A stretch of 64,000 nucleotides of DNA from an uncultured Paracoccaceae bacterium (lineage in GTDB: Bacteria; Pseudomonadota; Alphaproteobacteria; Rhodobacterales; Rhodobacteraceae). Under the pieces are notes generated by a model. The model saw only the letters and a program-made list of their open reading frames with translations, searched no databases and had not been told where the DNA came from. Both the position numbers and the translations under genes were made by a program. Location of the stretch: NCBI GenBank assembly GCA_958439195.1, contig OY288160.1, forward strand, positions 62,001 to 126,000. The letters are read 5' to 3'. Each line of letters begins with the position of its first letter. Position 1 is the stretch's first letter. Positions 8,510-16,874 of this stretch are shown here, piece after piece.

Positions 8510-9001
8510 ATGCTTGAGGATGCTTGTTGGTGTAGAAGGCGAAGCGGCAGCGATAACGGGTTGAGAAATTTGAAAAACTTGATTGACGAAGATCCTGATT
8601 TTTTCTTTGGTGTTCACTTTATGGTTGATGGCTACGGCGCGCCTGCACATGTTCTCAACGATCATGAAGCGCTTTCTCGTGCACTAGCCGACATTCCTCA
8701 TCAGTTGTCTATGCACCCGATTTCTCATCCACAAGTTGTACGGGCTGGACCGAACAATAAAAAAGATCCGGGCGGTCTGAGTGGTTTTATTATGATTGCA
8801 GAAAGCCATTTGAGCTTTCACACTTTTCCGGCTCGTGGGTTTGTAACGGCGGACATATACACTTGCAAAGAATATATTGATACTAACGCCGTCCTAGTGG
8901 AGTTGAGAGGAGTTTTTAAGTTTGAGAGATGCGAAACTCATTTGGTAAAACGTGGACGGAACTATCCCACTGAGAACATCTATGATGTCAAAGCGCTGTA
9001 A
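8510..9001 (+). CDS. speD: SpeD-family pyruvoyl decarboxylase (AdoMetDC-like)
   Basis: About 163 residues from ATG 8510; TTG 8561 is an alternative. The self-processing site is clear: IAESHLSFHTFPARGF, in which chain cleavage before Ser99 would yield the pyruvoyl group; His104 and Cys119 (DIYTC) match the catalytic His68 and Cys83 of the Thermotoga enzyme by spacing. The family makes decarboxylated S-adenosylmethionine for spermidine synthesis. No speE aminopropyltransferase lies nearby, and some SpeD homologues are now known to decarboxylate arginine or ornithine, so the substrate is open. It is AT-rich cargo, divergent from the permease and 9 bases before the DUF2156 gene. Confidence 0.85.
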   Translation: MLEDACWCRRRSGSDNGLRNLKNLIDEDPDFFFGVHFMVDGYGAPAHVLNDHEALSRALADIPHQLSMHPISHPQVVRAGPNNKKDPGGLSGFIMIAESHLSFHTFPARGFVTADIYTCKEYIDTNAVLVELRGVFKFERCETHLVKRGRNYPTENIYDVKAL

Positions 9002-9010
9002 TCTGCTGCG

Positions 9011-9973
9011 ATGGTGGGTCTTGGAATGAGTAAGTATAATACGGAGCGTGAGATTAGTCGCGATTATTCTCATGATGAGGCCTTTTTCAGGAAAATTTGT
9101 CTGGAAGACAGAGAAACCTATGAGGCTAGGGTTTTTTGCTACGAACCATATTCCGATTTCAACTTCAACAGCCTTTATTCTTGGAATTCTTCAGGTATTC
9201 ATGCGTGGAGAGAATACGGTAATGGTCTAGCGATCCGTCTTGCCGACTATATCACTGGTGATCCCGTTTTGTCTTACGTTGGTTCGGGAGATGTGGGGAG
9301 TGACGTCGAAGGGCTCATCGAGCTCTCTGAACGGCTTGGGTACGGTTCAGAGCTTAGATTTGTACCGGAAATAACTATTGAGCAGATAATGAACAATGGC
9401 CGGTTCTTGATTGAACCGGATGATGAAAATTTTGACTATATCTTCTCGGTCAAAGACCTCTCGAAGATGGAAGGGGCTCGATACAAGAGCAAGCGACACG
9501 CCGCGAAAAGGTACGTAAATTCGTGCGACATTGAGTTCCGCGAAATTTATGATTGTCGAATAGTGGCAACCAAAATTATCGACTTCCTCAGCGTTTGGGC
9601 AGAGGAGAAAGCAAGTATGGGAAAGCCGAAGGAGCTTGCAGCAGAGTTCGTCGCCGTTAATCGCATCTTGCAATGCAGCGACTCTCAGGAGCGTTTGAGA
9701 GTGACCATCGCGAGCAGCTCGGGTATTTTGCTTGGGTTTAGTGTCGATGAACTGCTCCCAAAGAACTTCGTAGTGTCCCATTACTTCAAAACGCTGCCGT
9801 CCGCTGTAGGGCTTGCGGAATACTTCAATCAGTATCTAGCTAGCCAATTTCTTGCTCTTGGCTTTGAATATTGGAACTGGGAACAAGATTTGGGCGATCC
9901 CGGCCTGAGACTCATGAAACGCGGCTATCGACCGACGAAAATGTTAAAGAAGTACACGATCAGAAAACAATGA
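9011..9973 (+). CDS. DUF2156 / phosphatidylglycerol lysyltransferase C-terminal-like protein
   Basis: 320 residues (ATG 9026 is an alternative start). The beginning CYEPYSDFNFNSLYSWN and the end YWNWEQDLGDPGLRLMKRGY followed by RPTKMLKKY are hallmarks of the DUF2156/LPG_synthase_C fold, a tandem GNAT-like domain that in MprF moves an aminoacyl group from tRNA to a lipid. Here the domain is free-standing, with no membrane segments, so the acceptor could be a small molecule or peptide. It lies 9 bases after speD and is clearly co-transcribed. The cassette of permease, decarboxylase and acyl/aminoacyl transferase suggests synthesis and transport of a modified amine, which is inference. Confidence 0.75.
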   Translation: MVGLGMSKYNTEREISRDYSHDEAFFRKICLEDRETYEARVFCYEPYSDFNFNSLYSWNSSGIHAWREYGNGLAIRLADYITGDPVLSYVGSGDVGSDVEGLIELSERLGYGSELRFVPEITIEQIMNNGRFLIEPDDENFDYIFSVKDLSKMEGARYKSKRHAAKRYVNSCDIEFREIYDCRIVATKIIDFLSVWAEEKASMGKPKELAAEFVAVNRILQCSDSQERLRVTIASSSGILLGFSVDELLPKNFVVSHYFKTLPSAVGLAEYFNQYLASQFLALGFEYWNWEQDLGDPGLRLMKRGYRPTKMLKKYTIRKQ

Positions 9974-10371
9974 CTGCCTCGGGCAGCGCACCAATCGGTC
10001 AGCGGCGCTCGGGTGGCAAACTCGCAAAGCCCTGCCGGGAGGATCGATCGGCCGCTCGGAGCCGAGTACGTTGCTGAGCCTGTGAATGGTTTTCCCTCGC
10101 GGTGGTTTGCCTGAATGGCCGATGTGGGCTCGAAGCCAACAGCTGACGGGATTGCTCAGTAATGTTCGTGCCATTTCCGATCCCCTGCTTTCATCGGGAG
10201 CCTTGTGAAAGGTGCCGGACACTAATGAGTTCTTTCAGACAATGATCGTTGCGGATTCAATAGTAGATTGGTGCGTTGTATTTCGGAAACGCCTCTTGAT
10301 AGGTCAGATGATGGTGCATTCTCTGCGCACAATGCGAAACCGCATTTATTTCAATACTTTAGGTGAGATAA
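9974..10371. other. Right end of element 1, no supported gene
   Basis: A 92-codon frame on the minus strand (9944-10222) overlaps the DUF2156 gene and resembles no known family. The stretch 9990-10210 is GC-richer than both sides and may be a remnant of another insertion. The last 150 bases before the repeat at 10372 are AT-rich, as in attachment regions. Confidence 0.35.
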
Positions 10372-10387
10372 GTGGCAGCCCGTAGGG
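10372..10387. repeat. Attachment-site copy B (junction of elements 1 and 2)
   Basis: GTGGCAGCCCGTAGGG, the second exact copy of the tRNA-Glu 3' end. It matches copy C at 23606 over 17 bases. Its downstream flank completes a short palindrome (GCAGCCC / GGGCTGC), probably by chance. Confidence 0.85.
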
Positions 10388-10425
10388 GGCTGCACTTATT
10401 CCATCGAATCAAGAGCTTGGTCAAA

Positions 10426-10483
10426 AGTGGGACACTGGAAGCTTGCATTGTTTTGCAGGGTTTTTCAGGCGTTCTGTCCCACT
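10426..10483. repeat. Inverted pair of AGTGGGACA sites, left end of element 2
   Basis: AGTGGGACA at 10426-10434 and its complement TGTCCCACT at 10475-10483, about 40 and 90 bases from the attachment copy. A matching pair lies at the other end (23525-23561). Paired short repeats near both attachment copies are the usual place of arm-type integrase sites. Confidence 0.55.
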
Positions 10484-10526
10484 TTTTCTAGCGTTCCGCC
10501 TCCCTGACTGCACTCAGAACGGAAAA

Positions 10527-10551
10527 CCCCCAGTGTGACCAGCACTGGGGG
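10527..10551 (+). promoter_or_regulatory. Perfect hairpin in the leader of the primase gene
   Basis: CCCCCAGTG (10527-10535) pairs perfectly with CACTGGGGG (10543-10551) around a 7-base loop, 29 bases before the primase ATG. No T run follows. It could be an operator, an RNA control element or a weak terminator. Confidence 0.45.
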
Positions 10552-10580
10552 CGAACTTCCACACGACAAAGGATCAAGAA

Positions 10581-12917
10581 ATGTCGCCCGATGACGGTAT
10601 CATAACACCCCATAATCTGCAAGAACCGCTTGACAGACTGCTGACGCTGACCCGGTTCCCCGACCAGTGGGCCAAGAGTAAGAAAGAGGTCAGGTGCAGC
10701 CTGCGCTCGCTGGCCAATCAAATTCGGGAGAAGAAAGCCGCCAGCAAGGGCGAACTGCCTTTCCTGAAGATGGCCACCTTCGGCGACACAAAAACCGCCA
10801 AGGGGTGCCTTCGGCATGATGCCAATGTGCTGAAAGTGCTCGGGATAGAGGGCGACCATGACACGGGCCAGATGACCCCGGAAGAGGCGCGCGACCGGCT
10901 GACCAAAGCGGGCATCGTGGCACTCATTTACACCACGCCTAGCCATACCTCTGCCAAGCCCCGCTGGCGCGTCATGTGCCCCTTCAGCGCGCCGCTACCA
11001 CCCAAAGACCGCGCCCGCCATGTGGCCCGGCTGAATGGCGTCCTGAAGGGCATGCTTGCAGGCGAGTCCTTCACCCTGTCGCAAGCCTTCTATGCGGGCG
11101 GCGTGACAGGAGGCGCACCTGTCCAGACCTTCCTTGTGGATGGCGACCATATAGACAGACGGCCCGATCTGGACGCGGGGGCGGTAGGAAGGCCGGGGCG
11201 CAGGGGCACGGCGGCAGGCGGAACGTCACTGGACGAAAGGGCTGCCCTGAAGGCGATCACCACGGGGGAAAGCTATCATCCGAACATGGTGGCGCTTGCG
11301 GGCAAATGGGCGACCGCTTGCCTGCCCTACCTCGACAGCCAGCAACGCCTTTTGGATGCGCTGCATTCTGTCCCGGATGCCAAAAAGGATGACCGCTGGG
11401 CGGAACGTGTCGCCGAAGTGCCGCGCATCCTTGCGGGCATTTATGGACACCGGGCCGCCGAACGCTCTGATGGCGCGGGCGAAGATGAAGAGGATGATTG
11501 GACTTCGGACTTCGATTGGTGCTGGGCCGTGCAGCACCCGAACGGCGAACAACCGGAAGTGGAGGACCTTCTAGGCGGCTATGCCCTCGATCAAGATGGG
11601 GTCATTCGCGCCTTCACAGACCGGCACGCGACCGAACTGCGGTTCGACCATCACGCGGGCGCGTGGTTCCGCTTTGACGGCGTGTATTGGGAACGGGAAG
11701 AAACCAAGCTGGCGCATCACTTCGCCCGCGCGGTATCGACCGAACTTGCCAAGCGTGACGCCCGCGCCAAGCCGCTGAAGAGCGTGCCGACATGGGAAGC
11801 GGTGGAACGCGGGGCGAGAACCGTCCGTGAATTCGCCTGCACTTCGGCGCGGTGGGATACAGAACCGATGCTTCTGGGCACGCCCGGCGGGACGGTGGAC
11901 CTGAAGACGGGGCGGCTTCGGAAGGCGCTGCCCAGCGATTACATTTCCAAGATCACGGCGGTTACGCCGATCAACCTGGACTCGTTTGATCCCGCCCGCG
12001 ACTGCCCCCAATGGCTGGCCTTTCTCGATTCCGCCCTTGGCGGTGACGGCGAAGCAATCCGCTTCCTGCAACAGTGGGGCGGCTACACACTGACAGGCGA
12101 CATCCGGGAACAGGTCTTGCTCTTCATCTATGGCCCCGGCGGGTCCGGCAAGAGCACGGCGATAAATACCATGATGGCGATCCTGAAGGATTACGCCGTC
12201 GCCGTCGCAACCTCGACCTTGACCGCAAAGAAGTATGAGGCCCACCCGGAAGAGATTGCCCGTCTGCATGGGCCGCGCATGGCGATAGCCTCTGAGACTG
12301 AGAAGGGCAGCAAGTGGGCGGAAAACCGGATCAAGGAAATGACCGGCGGCGACCTGATGACAGCCCGCTTCATGCGGGAAAACAGCTTCAGCTTTCGCCC
12401 TCAGTTCAAGCTGACAATCGTGGGAAACAACGCGCCTAGCCTGTCGAACGTGGACACGGCGATCCGGCGGCGCTTCATGATCTTGCCTTTCAACCATCCC
12501 CCGGCCCGTCGGGATGACACCTTGGCCGAACGCCTGAAGGCCGAATGGTCGGGCATCCTGTCATGGATGATACAGGGTTGCCTTGACTGGCAGGCGCACG
12601 GGCTGGTGCGCCCTGCGGTGCTGAATGCCGCAACCGATTCATACTTTGAGGAACAGGACACCTTCGGCCAGTGGATTGCCGATTGCTGCGAAACTGGCAC
12701 GGGGATGGCAGACACGACTGCACGTCTGTTCGAGTCATGGCAGCGTTACGCATGGCGGGCGGGAGAAGAGCCGGGCACCAAGAACAAGGCGTTCCCTGAG
12801 CGGCTGCAACAGCGCGGATTCAAGCCCTCAAAGAACATCGGTGCGACACGGGGGCGCGGATTTATGGGCATCTGTTTGGCGCAAGCTGAAGAGGACTTCA
12901 CCGATGACGTTATATAA
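10581..12917 (+). CDS. P4-type primase-helicase (phage/plasmid primase family)
   Basis: 778 residues. The N-terminal part (to about 210) resembles a primase-polymerase domain (VLGIEGDHDTGQ, ALIYTTPSHTSAKPRWRV). The C-terminal superfamily 3 helicase has Walker A FIYGPGGSGKST at about residues 516-526, a region with Walker B-like ARLHGPRMAIASE, and sensor 1 FKLTIVGNN, followed by the D5/P4 alpha-type segment IRRRFMILPFNH. Such proteins recognise the satellite origin, unwind it and prime replication. It is the first gene of element 2 and is followed at once by an inverted-repeat region that may be its origin. GC content matches the host, unlike the cargo of element 1. Confidence 0.9.
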   Translation: MSPDDGIITPHNLQEPLDRLLTLTRFPDQWAKSKKEVRCSLRSLANQIREKKAASKGELPFLKMATFGDTKTAKGCLRHDANVLKVLGIEGDHDTGQMTPEEARDRLTKAGIVALIYTTPSHTSAKPRWRVMCPFSAPLPPKDRARHVARLNGVLKGMLAGESFTLSQAFYAGGVTGGAPVQTFLVDGDHIDRRPDLDAGAVGRPGRRGTAAGGTSLDERAALKAITTGESYHPNMVALAGKWATACLPYLDSQQRLLDALHSVPDAKKDDRWAERVAEVPRILAGIYGHRAAERSDGAGEDEEDDWTSDFDWCWAVQHPNGEQPEVEDLLGGYALDQDGVIRAFTDRHATELRFDHHAGAWFRFDGVYWEREETKLAHHFARAVSTELAKRDARAKPLKSVPTWEAVERGARTVREFACTSARWDTEPMLLGTPGGTVDLKTGRLRKALPSDYISKITAVTPINLDSFDPARDCPQWLAFLDSALGGDGEAIRFLQQWGGYTLTGDIREQVLLFIYGPGGSGKSTAINTMMAILKDYAVAVATSTLTAKKYEAHPEEIARLHGPRMAIASETEKGSKWAENRIKEMTGGDLMTARFMRENSFSFRPQFKLTIVGNNAPSLSNVDTAIRRRFMILPFNHPPARRDDTLAERLKAEWSGILSWMIQGCLDWQAHGLVRPAVLNAATDSYFEEQDTFGQWIADCCETGTGMADTTARLFESWQRYAWRAGEEPGTKNKAFPERLQQRGFKPSKNIGATRGRGFMGICLAQAEEDFTDDVI

Positions 12918-12937
12918 CCCTTTGAAAAGGCTCAGTG

Positions 12938-13040
12938 TGAGACATGTGAGACATGTCTTCCGGTTCTATCGCTATAGCGCGCGCGCACGCACACACATGC
13001 GCCTAGGGGTTCATACGGAAGACATGTCTCACTTGTCTCA
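12938..13040. promoter_or_regulatory. 25-bp inverted repeat with TGAGACATG iterons: candidate origin or cos site
   Basis: The arm 12938-12962 and its inverted copy 13016-13040 match at 24 of 25 positions, with a 53-base spacer holding alternating purine-pyrimidine sequence (about 12978-13001) and the palindrome CGCTATAGCG. Each arm contains the unit TGAGACATG or TGAGACAAG in tandem, so there are four iteron-like units. The position directly after the P4-type helicase suits a replication origin; the position directly before a Nu1-type TerS also suits a cos site. There is no gene in 12918-13226. Confidence 0.6.
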
Positions 13041-13226
13041 AAGACCCTGTGCCCCCATGGCGGAAATGCCGTTACCACAGACGGTCACGTTTTACCGTGC
13101 GGGTCCTTCCCCGGTTTTCCCGTCGGGGGGACGCGGAGCCCCGGCATTTTCCCCGCCACAAAAATTTTGGAAATCGGGAAGCGGGATTCCCGAGGCGGTA
13201 AAGCTGGTAAAATCTGGGGAAAGAGC

Positions 13227-13742
13227 ATGAAAAAACTGACTGAAGCCGAGTTGGTGGAGATTGAGGCACTGGTCGGCGACCCCTTCCATTTTCCCCGCGT
13301 GGTGACGGCGGCGGAGCTTGCTGGATGGCTTGGACTGACTGCCCCCCGCATTGGCACTCTTGCGCGCGAAGGTCGCATCCCCCGTCGGGCAGATGGTCGC
13401 TTCGATCTGAAGCCTGCCGTCCGGGGCTATGTGGAATCCCTTCGGTTAAAGTCGGGGTCATCGGCTTTGGCCAGCAACCCGGAACTGAACGCCGAAAAGA
13501 TCAGGCTTGCCCGCGCCAACGCGGAAAAGGTCGAAGCTGCCAATGCCCGCGCCCGGGGTGAGCTTGCCGCCCTGTCCGATGTGGAAAGGGAATGGGCTGG
13601 CATCCTGCGCGACGTTCGGGCCGCTCTACTTGCTTTGCCGTCCCGTGCAGCCGCCCGCCTTGGGCACCTGACCCCACATGACGTGGCGACGCTCGACCGT
13701 GAGGTTCGGGCCGTCCTAGAGGAACTGGCAACCGATGAATGA
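13227..13742 (+). CDS. Terminase small subunit (Nu1-like)
   Basis: 171 residues from ATG 13227 with GGGGAAAG at 13217-13224. A helix-turn-helix (VTAAELAGWLGLTAPRIGTLAREG, then RIPRRADGRFDL) is followed by a long Ala/Glu/Arg helix (RLARANAEKVEAANARAR) for assembly, the layout of Nu1/TerS proteins that bind the packaging site and hand DNA to the large subunit. The gene overlaps the large subunit gene by 8 bases. The presence of its own TerS means the element recognises its own DNA rather than relying on a helper packaging signal. Confidence 0.8.
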   Translation: MKKLTEAELVEIEALVGDPFHFPRVVTAAELAGWLGLTAPRIGTLAREGRIPRRADGRFDLKPAVRGYVESLRLKSGSSALASNPELNAEKIRLARANAEKVEAANARARGELAALSDVEREWAGILRDVRAALLALPSRAAARLGHLTPHDVATLDREVRAVLEELATDE

Positions 13743-15507
13743 CGCGCTGACCATCACCCGCCGCCGGGCACTTCAAGCCTTGAAGCCGCCGCCCGTTCTA
13801 CCCTTGGCAGACTGGATTGAATCCACCATCCACTTCCCCGCCACCGTGTCGGCTCTACCCGGCAAGGTGCGGCTCTGGTCCTATCAACGCGGCATCTGCG
13901 ACGCGATTGATGACCCGGCAATCAGCCGGATCACCGTCCAGAAATCCGCCCGGATTGGTTACACGTCCCTTTTGACTGCCGTGATTGCAAACTACGTCGC
14001 CAATCAGCCGTGCCCGATCTTGGCTGTTCTGCCGACGCAGGACGATTGCCGCGACTATGCCGTGGGAGACATTGAAGGGACGTTTGAGGCCAGTCCGGCC
14101 TTGCGGGGCCTTCTGGACGCCGAAGCCGACGAAACAGGCCGCTCGACCCTCATGTCGAAACGCTACCCCGGAGGCAGCCTGAAGCTGGTGGCTGCAAAGA
14201 GTCCCCGAAACCTGCGGCGGCACAACGCCAAGATTCTTTGCCTTGATGAAATCGACGGCTTCGACATCGGGCAGGAAGGCGATCCGATCAAGCTGGCAGA
14301 GATGCGAACGCTGGCCTTCCCCGACCGCAAGATTCTTGCGGGATCGACCCCGGTCTTCGATCATGGCCCCGTCAGCCGCCTTTATGCCGAGTCCGATCAG
14401 CGCATCTTTGAAATTCCCTGCCCCGATTGCGGCGGCTTCAGTGAGGTCAAATGGGCAAACATCACTTGGCCCGACGGGAAGCCTGAAGAGGCCGCTTGGG
14501 CGTGCCCCTGCTGCGGCTCTTTGGTGGCAGAACGGCACAAGGCAGCCGCCGTCGCACAAGGCCGCTGGCGGGCCACTATGTCCCATGTGAAGGGGCACGC
14601 AGGCTTCAGGATCAACGCCCTTGTCAGCCCCCATGCGAACGCCTCTTGGGGCATCTTGGCGGCAGAGTTCACCCGGGCCAAGGATAGCCCGGCCACGCTT
14701 CAGACCTTTGTCAATCTGGTCTTGGGGGAGGCGTGGCGAGAGGCCCAAGACGAAATTGATGAACATGAGCTTGCCGCCAAGCGGGAACCGTTCGGGCTGC
14801 CCGACCGCATCCCGCCGGAAGTGCTTGTGATCAGCGCCGGAGTTGACTGTCAGGATGACCGTTTGGAGCTGGTCTTCCTTGGCCACGGCAAGGGCGATGC
14901 CGTCTTCATTCTGTCGCATCATGTGATCTGGGGGCCCGTCGACTCTGATGCCACTTGGCTCGACCTGGACTCGGCCCTCAAGACCATCTGGCGGCACCCG
15001 GCGGGCGGTATCCTGACCTGCGATGCTTGCGTGATCGACTCCGGCGATGGGGGGCACGCTGATATTGTGCATAGCTTCACCCGGTCAAGGTTCGGGCGGC
15101 GTGTCGTGTCAGGCAAAGGCGTGTCAGGCTTCAGCCGTCCTTTCCTCGCGCGCTCTTCTACCAAGGGGGCCCCGCTCTTCCTTATCGGTGTGGACGCGAT
15201 CAAAGCCCAACTGTTCAACCGGCTGGCTCGGGGCAACGCCTTCCGGTTCTCTGCCGATCTTGAACCGATCTTCTTTGAGCAACTGACCAGCGAACGCCGC
15301 GTGGTGCGCTACTTTAAGGGTCAGCCCGCGCGACGGTTTGAACGCATCCCCGGTAAGCGTGCTGAGTCACTTGATGCAACGGTCTATGCGTTGGCAGCCC
15401 GGCAGTTGATCGGCATGAACCTTGACCGGCGGGAAGAGGAACTGGCTAGCGTGACCTTACCGAAAAAGCCTGCTAACGTCATCAAGAGTGCGTGGTTGGG
15501 AAGGTAA
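13735..15507 (+). CDS. Terminase large subunit (GpA family)
   Basis: 590 residues, close to the usual 600-640 of lambda gpA-type proteins. The ATPase has the lambda-like Walker A VQKSARIGYTS (Lys70) and Walker B ILCLDEIDG (171-174); a four-Cys zinc-ribbon (CPDCGG and CPCCGS, about 225-262) follows, then the RNase-H-like nuclease with acidic residues in SAGVDCQDDRLE and VIDSGDGGHAD. It cuts concatemers at cos and pumps DNA into the prohead. It overlaps the small subunit gene by 8 bases and is followed by the variable block rather than the portal. Confidence 0.93.
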   Translation: MNDALTITRRRALQALKPPPVLPLADWIESTIHFPATVSALPGKVRLWSYQRGICDAIDDPAISRITVQKSARIGYTSLLTAVIANYVANQPCPILAVLPTQDDCRDYAVGDIEGTFEASPALRGLLDAEADETGRSTLMSKRYPGGSLKLVAAKSPRNLRRHNAKILCLDEIDGFDIGQEGDPIKLAEMRTLAFPDRKILAGSTPVFDHGPVSRLYAESDQRIFEIPCPDCGGFSEVKWANITWPDGKPEEAAWACPCCGSLVAERHKAAAVAQGRWRATMSHVKGHAGFRINALVSPHANASWGILAAEFTRAKDSPATLQTFVNLVLGEAWREAQDEIDEHELAAKREPFGLPDRIPPEVLVISAGVDCQDDRLELVFLGHGKGDAVFILSHHVIWGPVDSDATWLDLDSALKTIWRHPAGGILTCDACVIDSGDGGHADIVHSFTRSRFGRRVVSGKGVSGFSRPFLARSSTKGAPLFLIGVDAIKAQLFNRLARGNAFRFSADLEPIFFEQLTSERRVVRYFKGQPARRFERIPGKRAESLDATVYALAARQLIGMNLDRREEELASVTLPKKPANVIKSAWLGR

Positions 15508-15514
15508 TCGCATT

Positions 15515-16114
15515 ATGGTAACTCAGCCAAATGGGAGTTTGAGCAGGCTTCTTTTGGGCCTTCTTGCTGTCGTTATATCAACTGAATCTGCCAGAAGCTC
15601 CACAAAGGATCTTCAAACTGCGATCTTTCAAACGATACCATGGGAAGAAACAAGCCCCGATCTAGATCAACGGAGCAACATGGCACGGGCCATACTCGCC
15701 TATTGGACGGACTTTAGTTCAAGGATACCTCGACCATCGCCAGCTGAGGTTGAGTGGATTGAAACCGAAATTTCAATGCAGGGCGAACGACTTGAAAGGG
15801 CTATAAATAGTCCAGAGTATGCAATTTACCAATTATCGCGGCGCGTCGATATGTGTATTCGCGACGTTAACAGTGTAATTAAAGCTCAGGCTGCGCCAGA
15901 GAGTAACCAGTTCGAGATGTTTTATTGGCTTAAACTGGTGAACTGCTATAGTGATAGTGATGTAATTATTTACTTGCGCACCGCTGGATTATCAGACGGA
16001 ACATACGACGGTTCTTTTGCTATGGCGGGCAGCAGTCTTATTTTACAGAGAATTGTCAACACAGTAATTCCGACGGCGATGGCTGAAACGATGGGTTGGA
16101 CACTCGAAAATTAA
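15515..16114 (+). CDS. Exported protein of unknown function in satellite accessory block
   Basis: Not recognised. 199 residues from ATG 15515, with GGGAAGG 10 bases upstream. An N-terminal hydrophobic segment (SLSRLLLGLLAVVIS, about 8-22) looks like a signal peptide or membrane anchor. The rest is mixed alpha-helical (DQRSNMARAILAYWTDFSSR, IDMCIRDVNSVIK is seen as VDMCIRDVNSVIK). Its AT-rich composition differs sharply from the terminase and portal genes, a sign of separate acquisition. In phages and satellites this gap between packaging and head genes often holds accessory (moron) genes acting on host or competing phage; that is inference. Confidence 0.6.
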   Translation: MVTQPNGSLSRLLLGLLAVVISTESARSSTKDLQTAIFQTIPWEETSPDLDQRSNMARAILAYWTDFSSRIPRPSPAEVEWIETEISMQGERLERAINSPEYAIYQLSRRVDMCIRDVNSVIKAQAAPESNQFEMFYWLKLVNCYSDSDVIIYLRTAGLSDGTYDGSFAMAGSSLILQRIVNTVIPTAMAETMGWTLEN

Positions 16115-16238
16115 CTATCTTGAAGATTACACCGTCTAGAACTTTCGTGGGACTTCCCTAAACGCTCAAGTTGAACTGTTTTCGCAGATAAAGGTGGACG
16201 ATGCGATTCAGCAGTAAAAATTTTTGGCTCTTCTGACC

Positions 16239-16874
16239 ATGTGGGAATACTTAAGCGCCAGTTTTTTGTATACTCTAGGGAAGGACGCTTGGACTCGAAT
16301 ATTTCGGAAGAGTCGAAAGTCTCCCGAAGAAATTCTTGCGCTGCAACAGAAGTTCAAACCTATTTTTGAAGACGAGATAACTAAGAACTGGCGCGGCAAA
16401 TTGCGGCGTGACATCGTTATTCGTGACGTTCGCCGATTTGACAAGTATCCAGATATTGACGAAAAAGCCAAAGGCATATCGCCATGGTTTAGGGTTGGGC
16501 TGCTCCAGACTTACCACCGGGGAATACTAGTCGGGTTGCAGTGGGAAAGATTAATTGCAATTGAAGGCGGCAAGTTTCGGACTGCAGGCGCGGAAGATCA
16601 TGCTGGGCAAGGATTGAAAGTTATTTTGGTTGGACGGATCCCGTATGAAAATATTGAGTCCGTGGACTTGCATGGCGATGAATACTATTACTTTCCACAC
16701 GTCTACTGTCATTTCACTCGCAATAAGTCACCGTATGAGGACGTTGGATACTATGAGGAGAGAGAGAATCCTGGCGGGCGGCCATTTTACACCGAAGTAG
16801 CTAAGGAAGCTGACGTCCTAAGGCACCCTAGAAAAAGTCGTTGGAATTTTCTATTCCGGCGCCCCAAGACTTAG
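16239..16874 (+). CDS. Unknown protein in satellite accessory block
   Basis: Not recognised. About 211 residues from ATG 16239 (TTG 16224 possible). The N-terminus has a short hydrophobic stretch (MWEYLSASFLYTLG) followed by a basic segment (RIFRKSRKSPEE); the middle is WFRVGLLQTYHRGILVGLQW with ENIESVDLHGDEYYYFPHVYCHF further on, and the C-terminus is basic (HPRKSRWNFLFRRPKT). There is no enzyme motif I can name. AT-rich like its upstream neighbour, 124 bases away, and convergent with the next gene with a 4-base overlap of stops. It may be a cargo gene gained together with 15515-16114. Confidence 0.6.
   Translation: MWEYLSASFLYTLGKDAWTRIFRKSRKSPEEILALQQKFKPIFEDEITKNWRGKLRRDIVIRDVRRFDKYPDIDEKAKGISPWFRVGLLQTYHRGILVGLQWERLIAIEGGKFRTAGAEDHAGQGLKVILVGRIPYENIESVDLHGDEYYYFPHVYCHFTRNKSPYEDVGYYEERENPGGRPFYTEVAKEADVLRHPRKSRWNFLFRRPKT

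Larger units (their letters stand above)
2848..10387. mobile_element. Integrative element 1 in the tRNA-Glu attachment site
   Basis: Bounded by exact copies of the 16-base tRNA-Glu 3' end at 2848-2863 and 10372-10387. It holds a tyrosine integrase next to the left copy, an AlpA-like regulator, a serine recombinase, a 463-aa unknown protein and an AT-rich cargo cassette (permease, SpeD, DUF2156). Base composition falls well below the GC-rich chromosome, most clearly in 4.2-5.2 kb and 7.3-10 kb. It shares the junction repeat with element 2, so both lie in tandem. Mobility is inferred from the repeats and the integrase, not shown. Confidence 0.8.

Noticed and set aside
9944..10222. 92-aa minus-strand protein or transposase remnant
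   Set aside because: It overlaps the DUF2156 gene, has no ribosome-binding site and no recognisable motif; only the local rise in GC is unusual.
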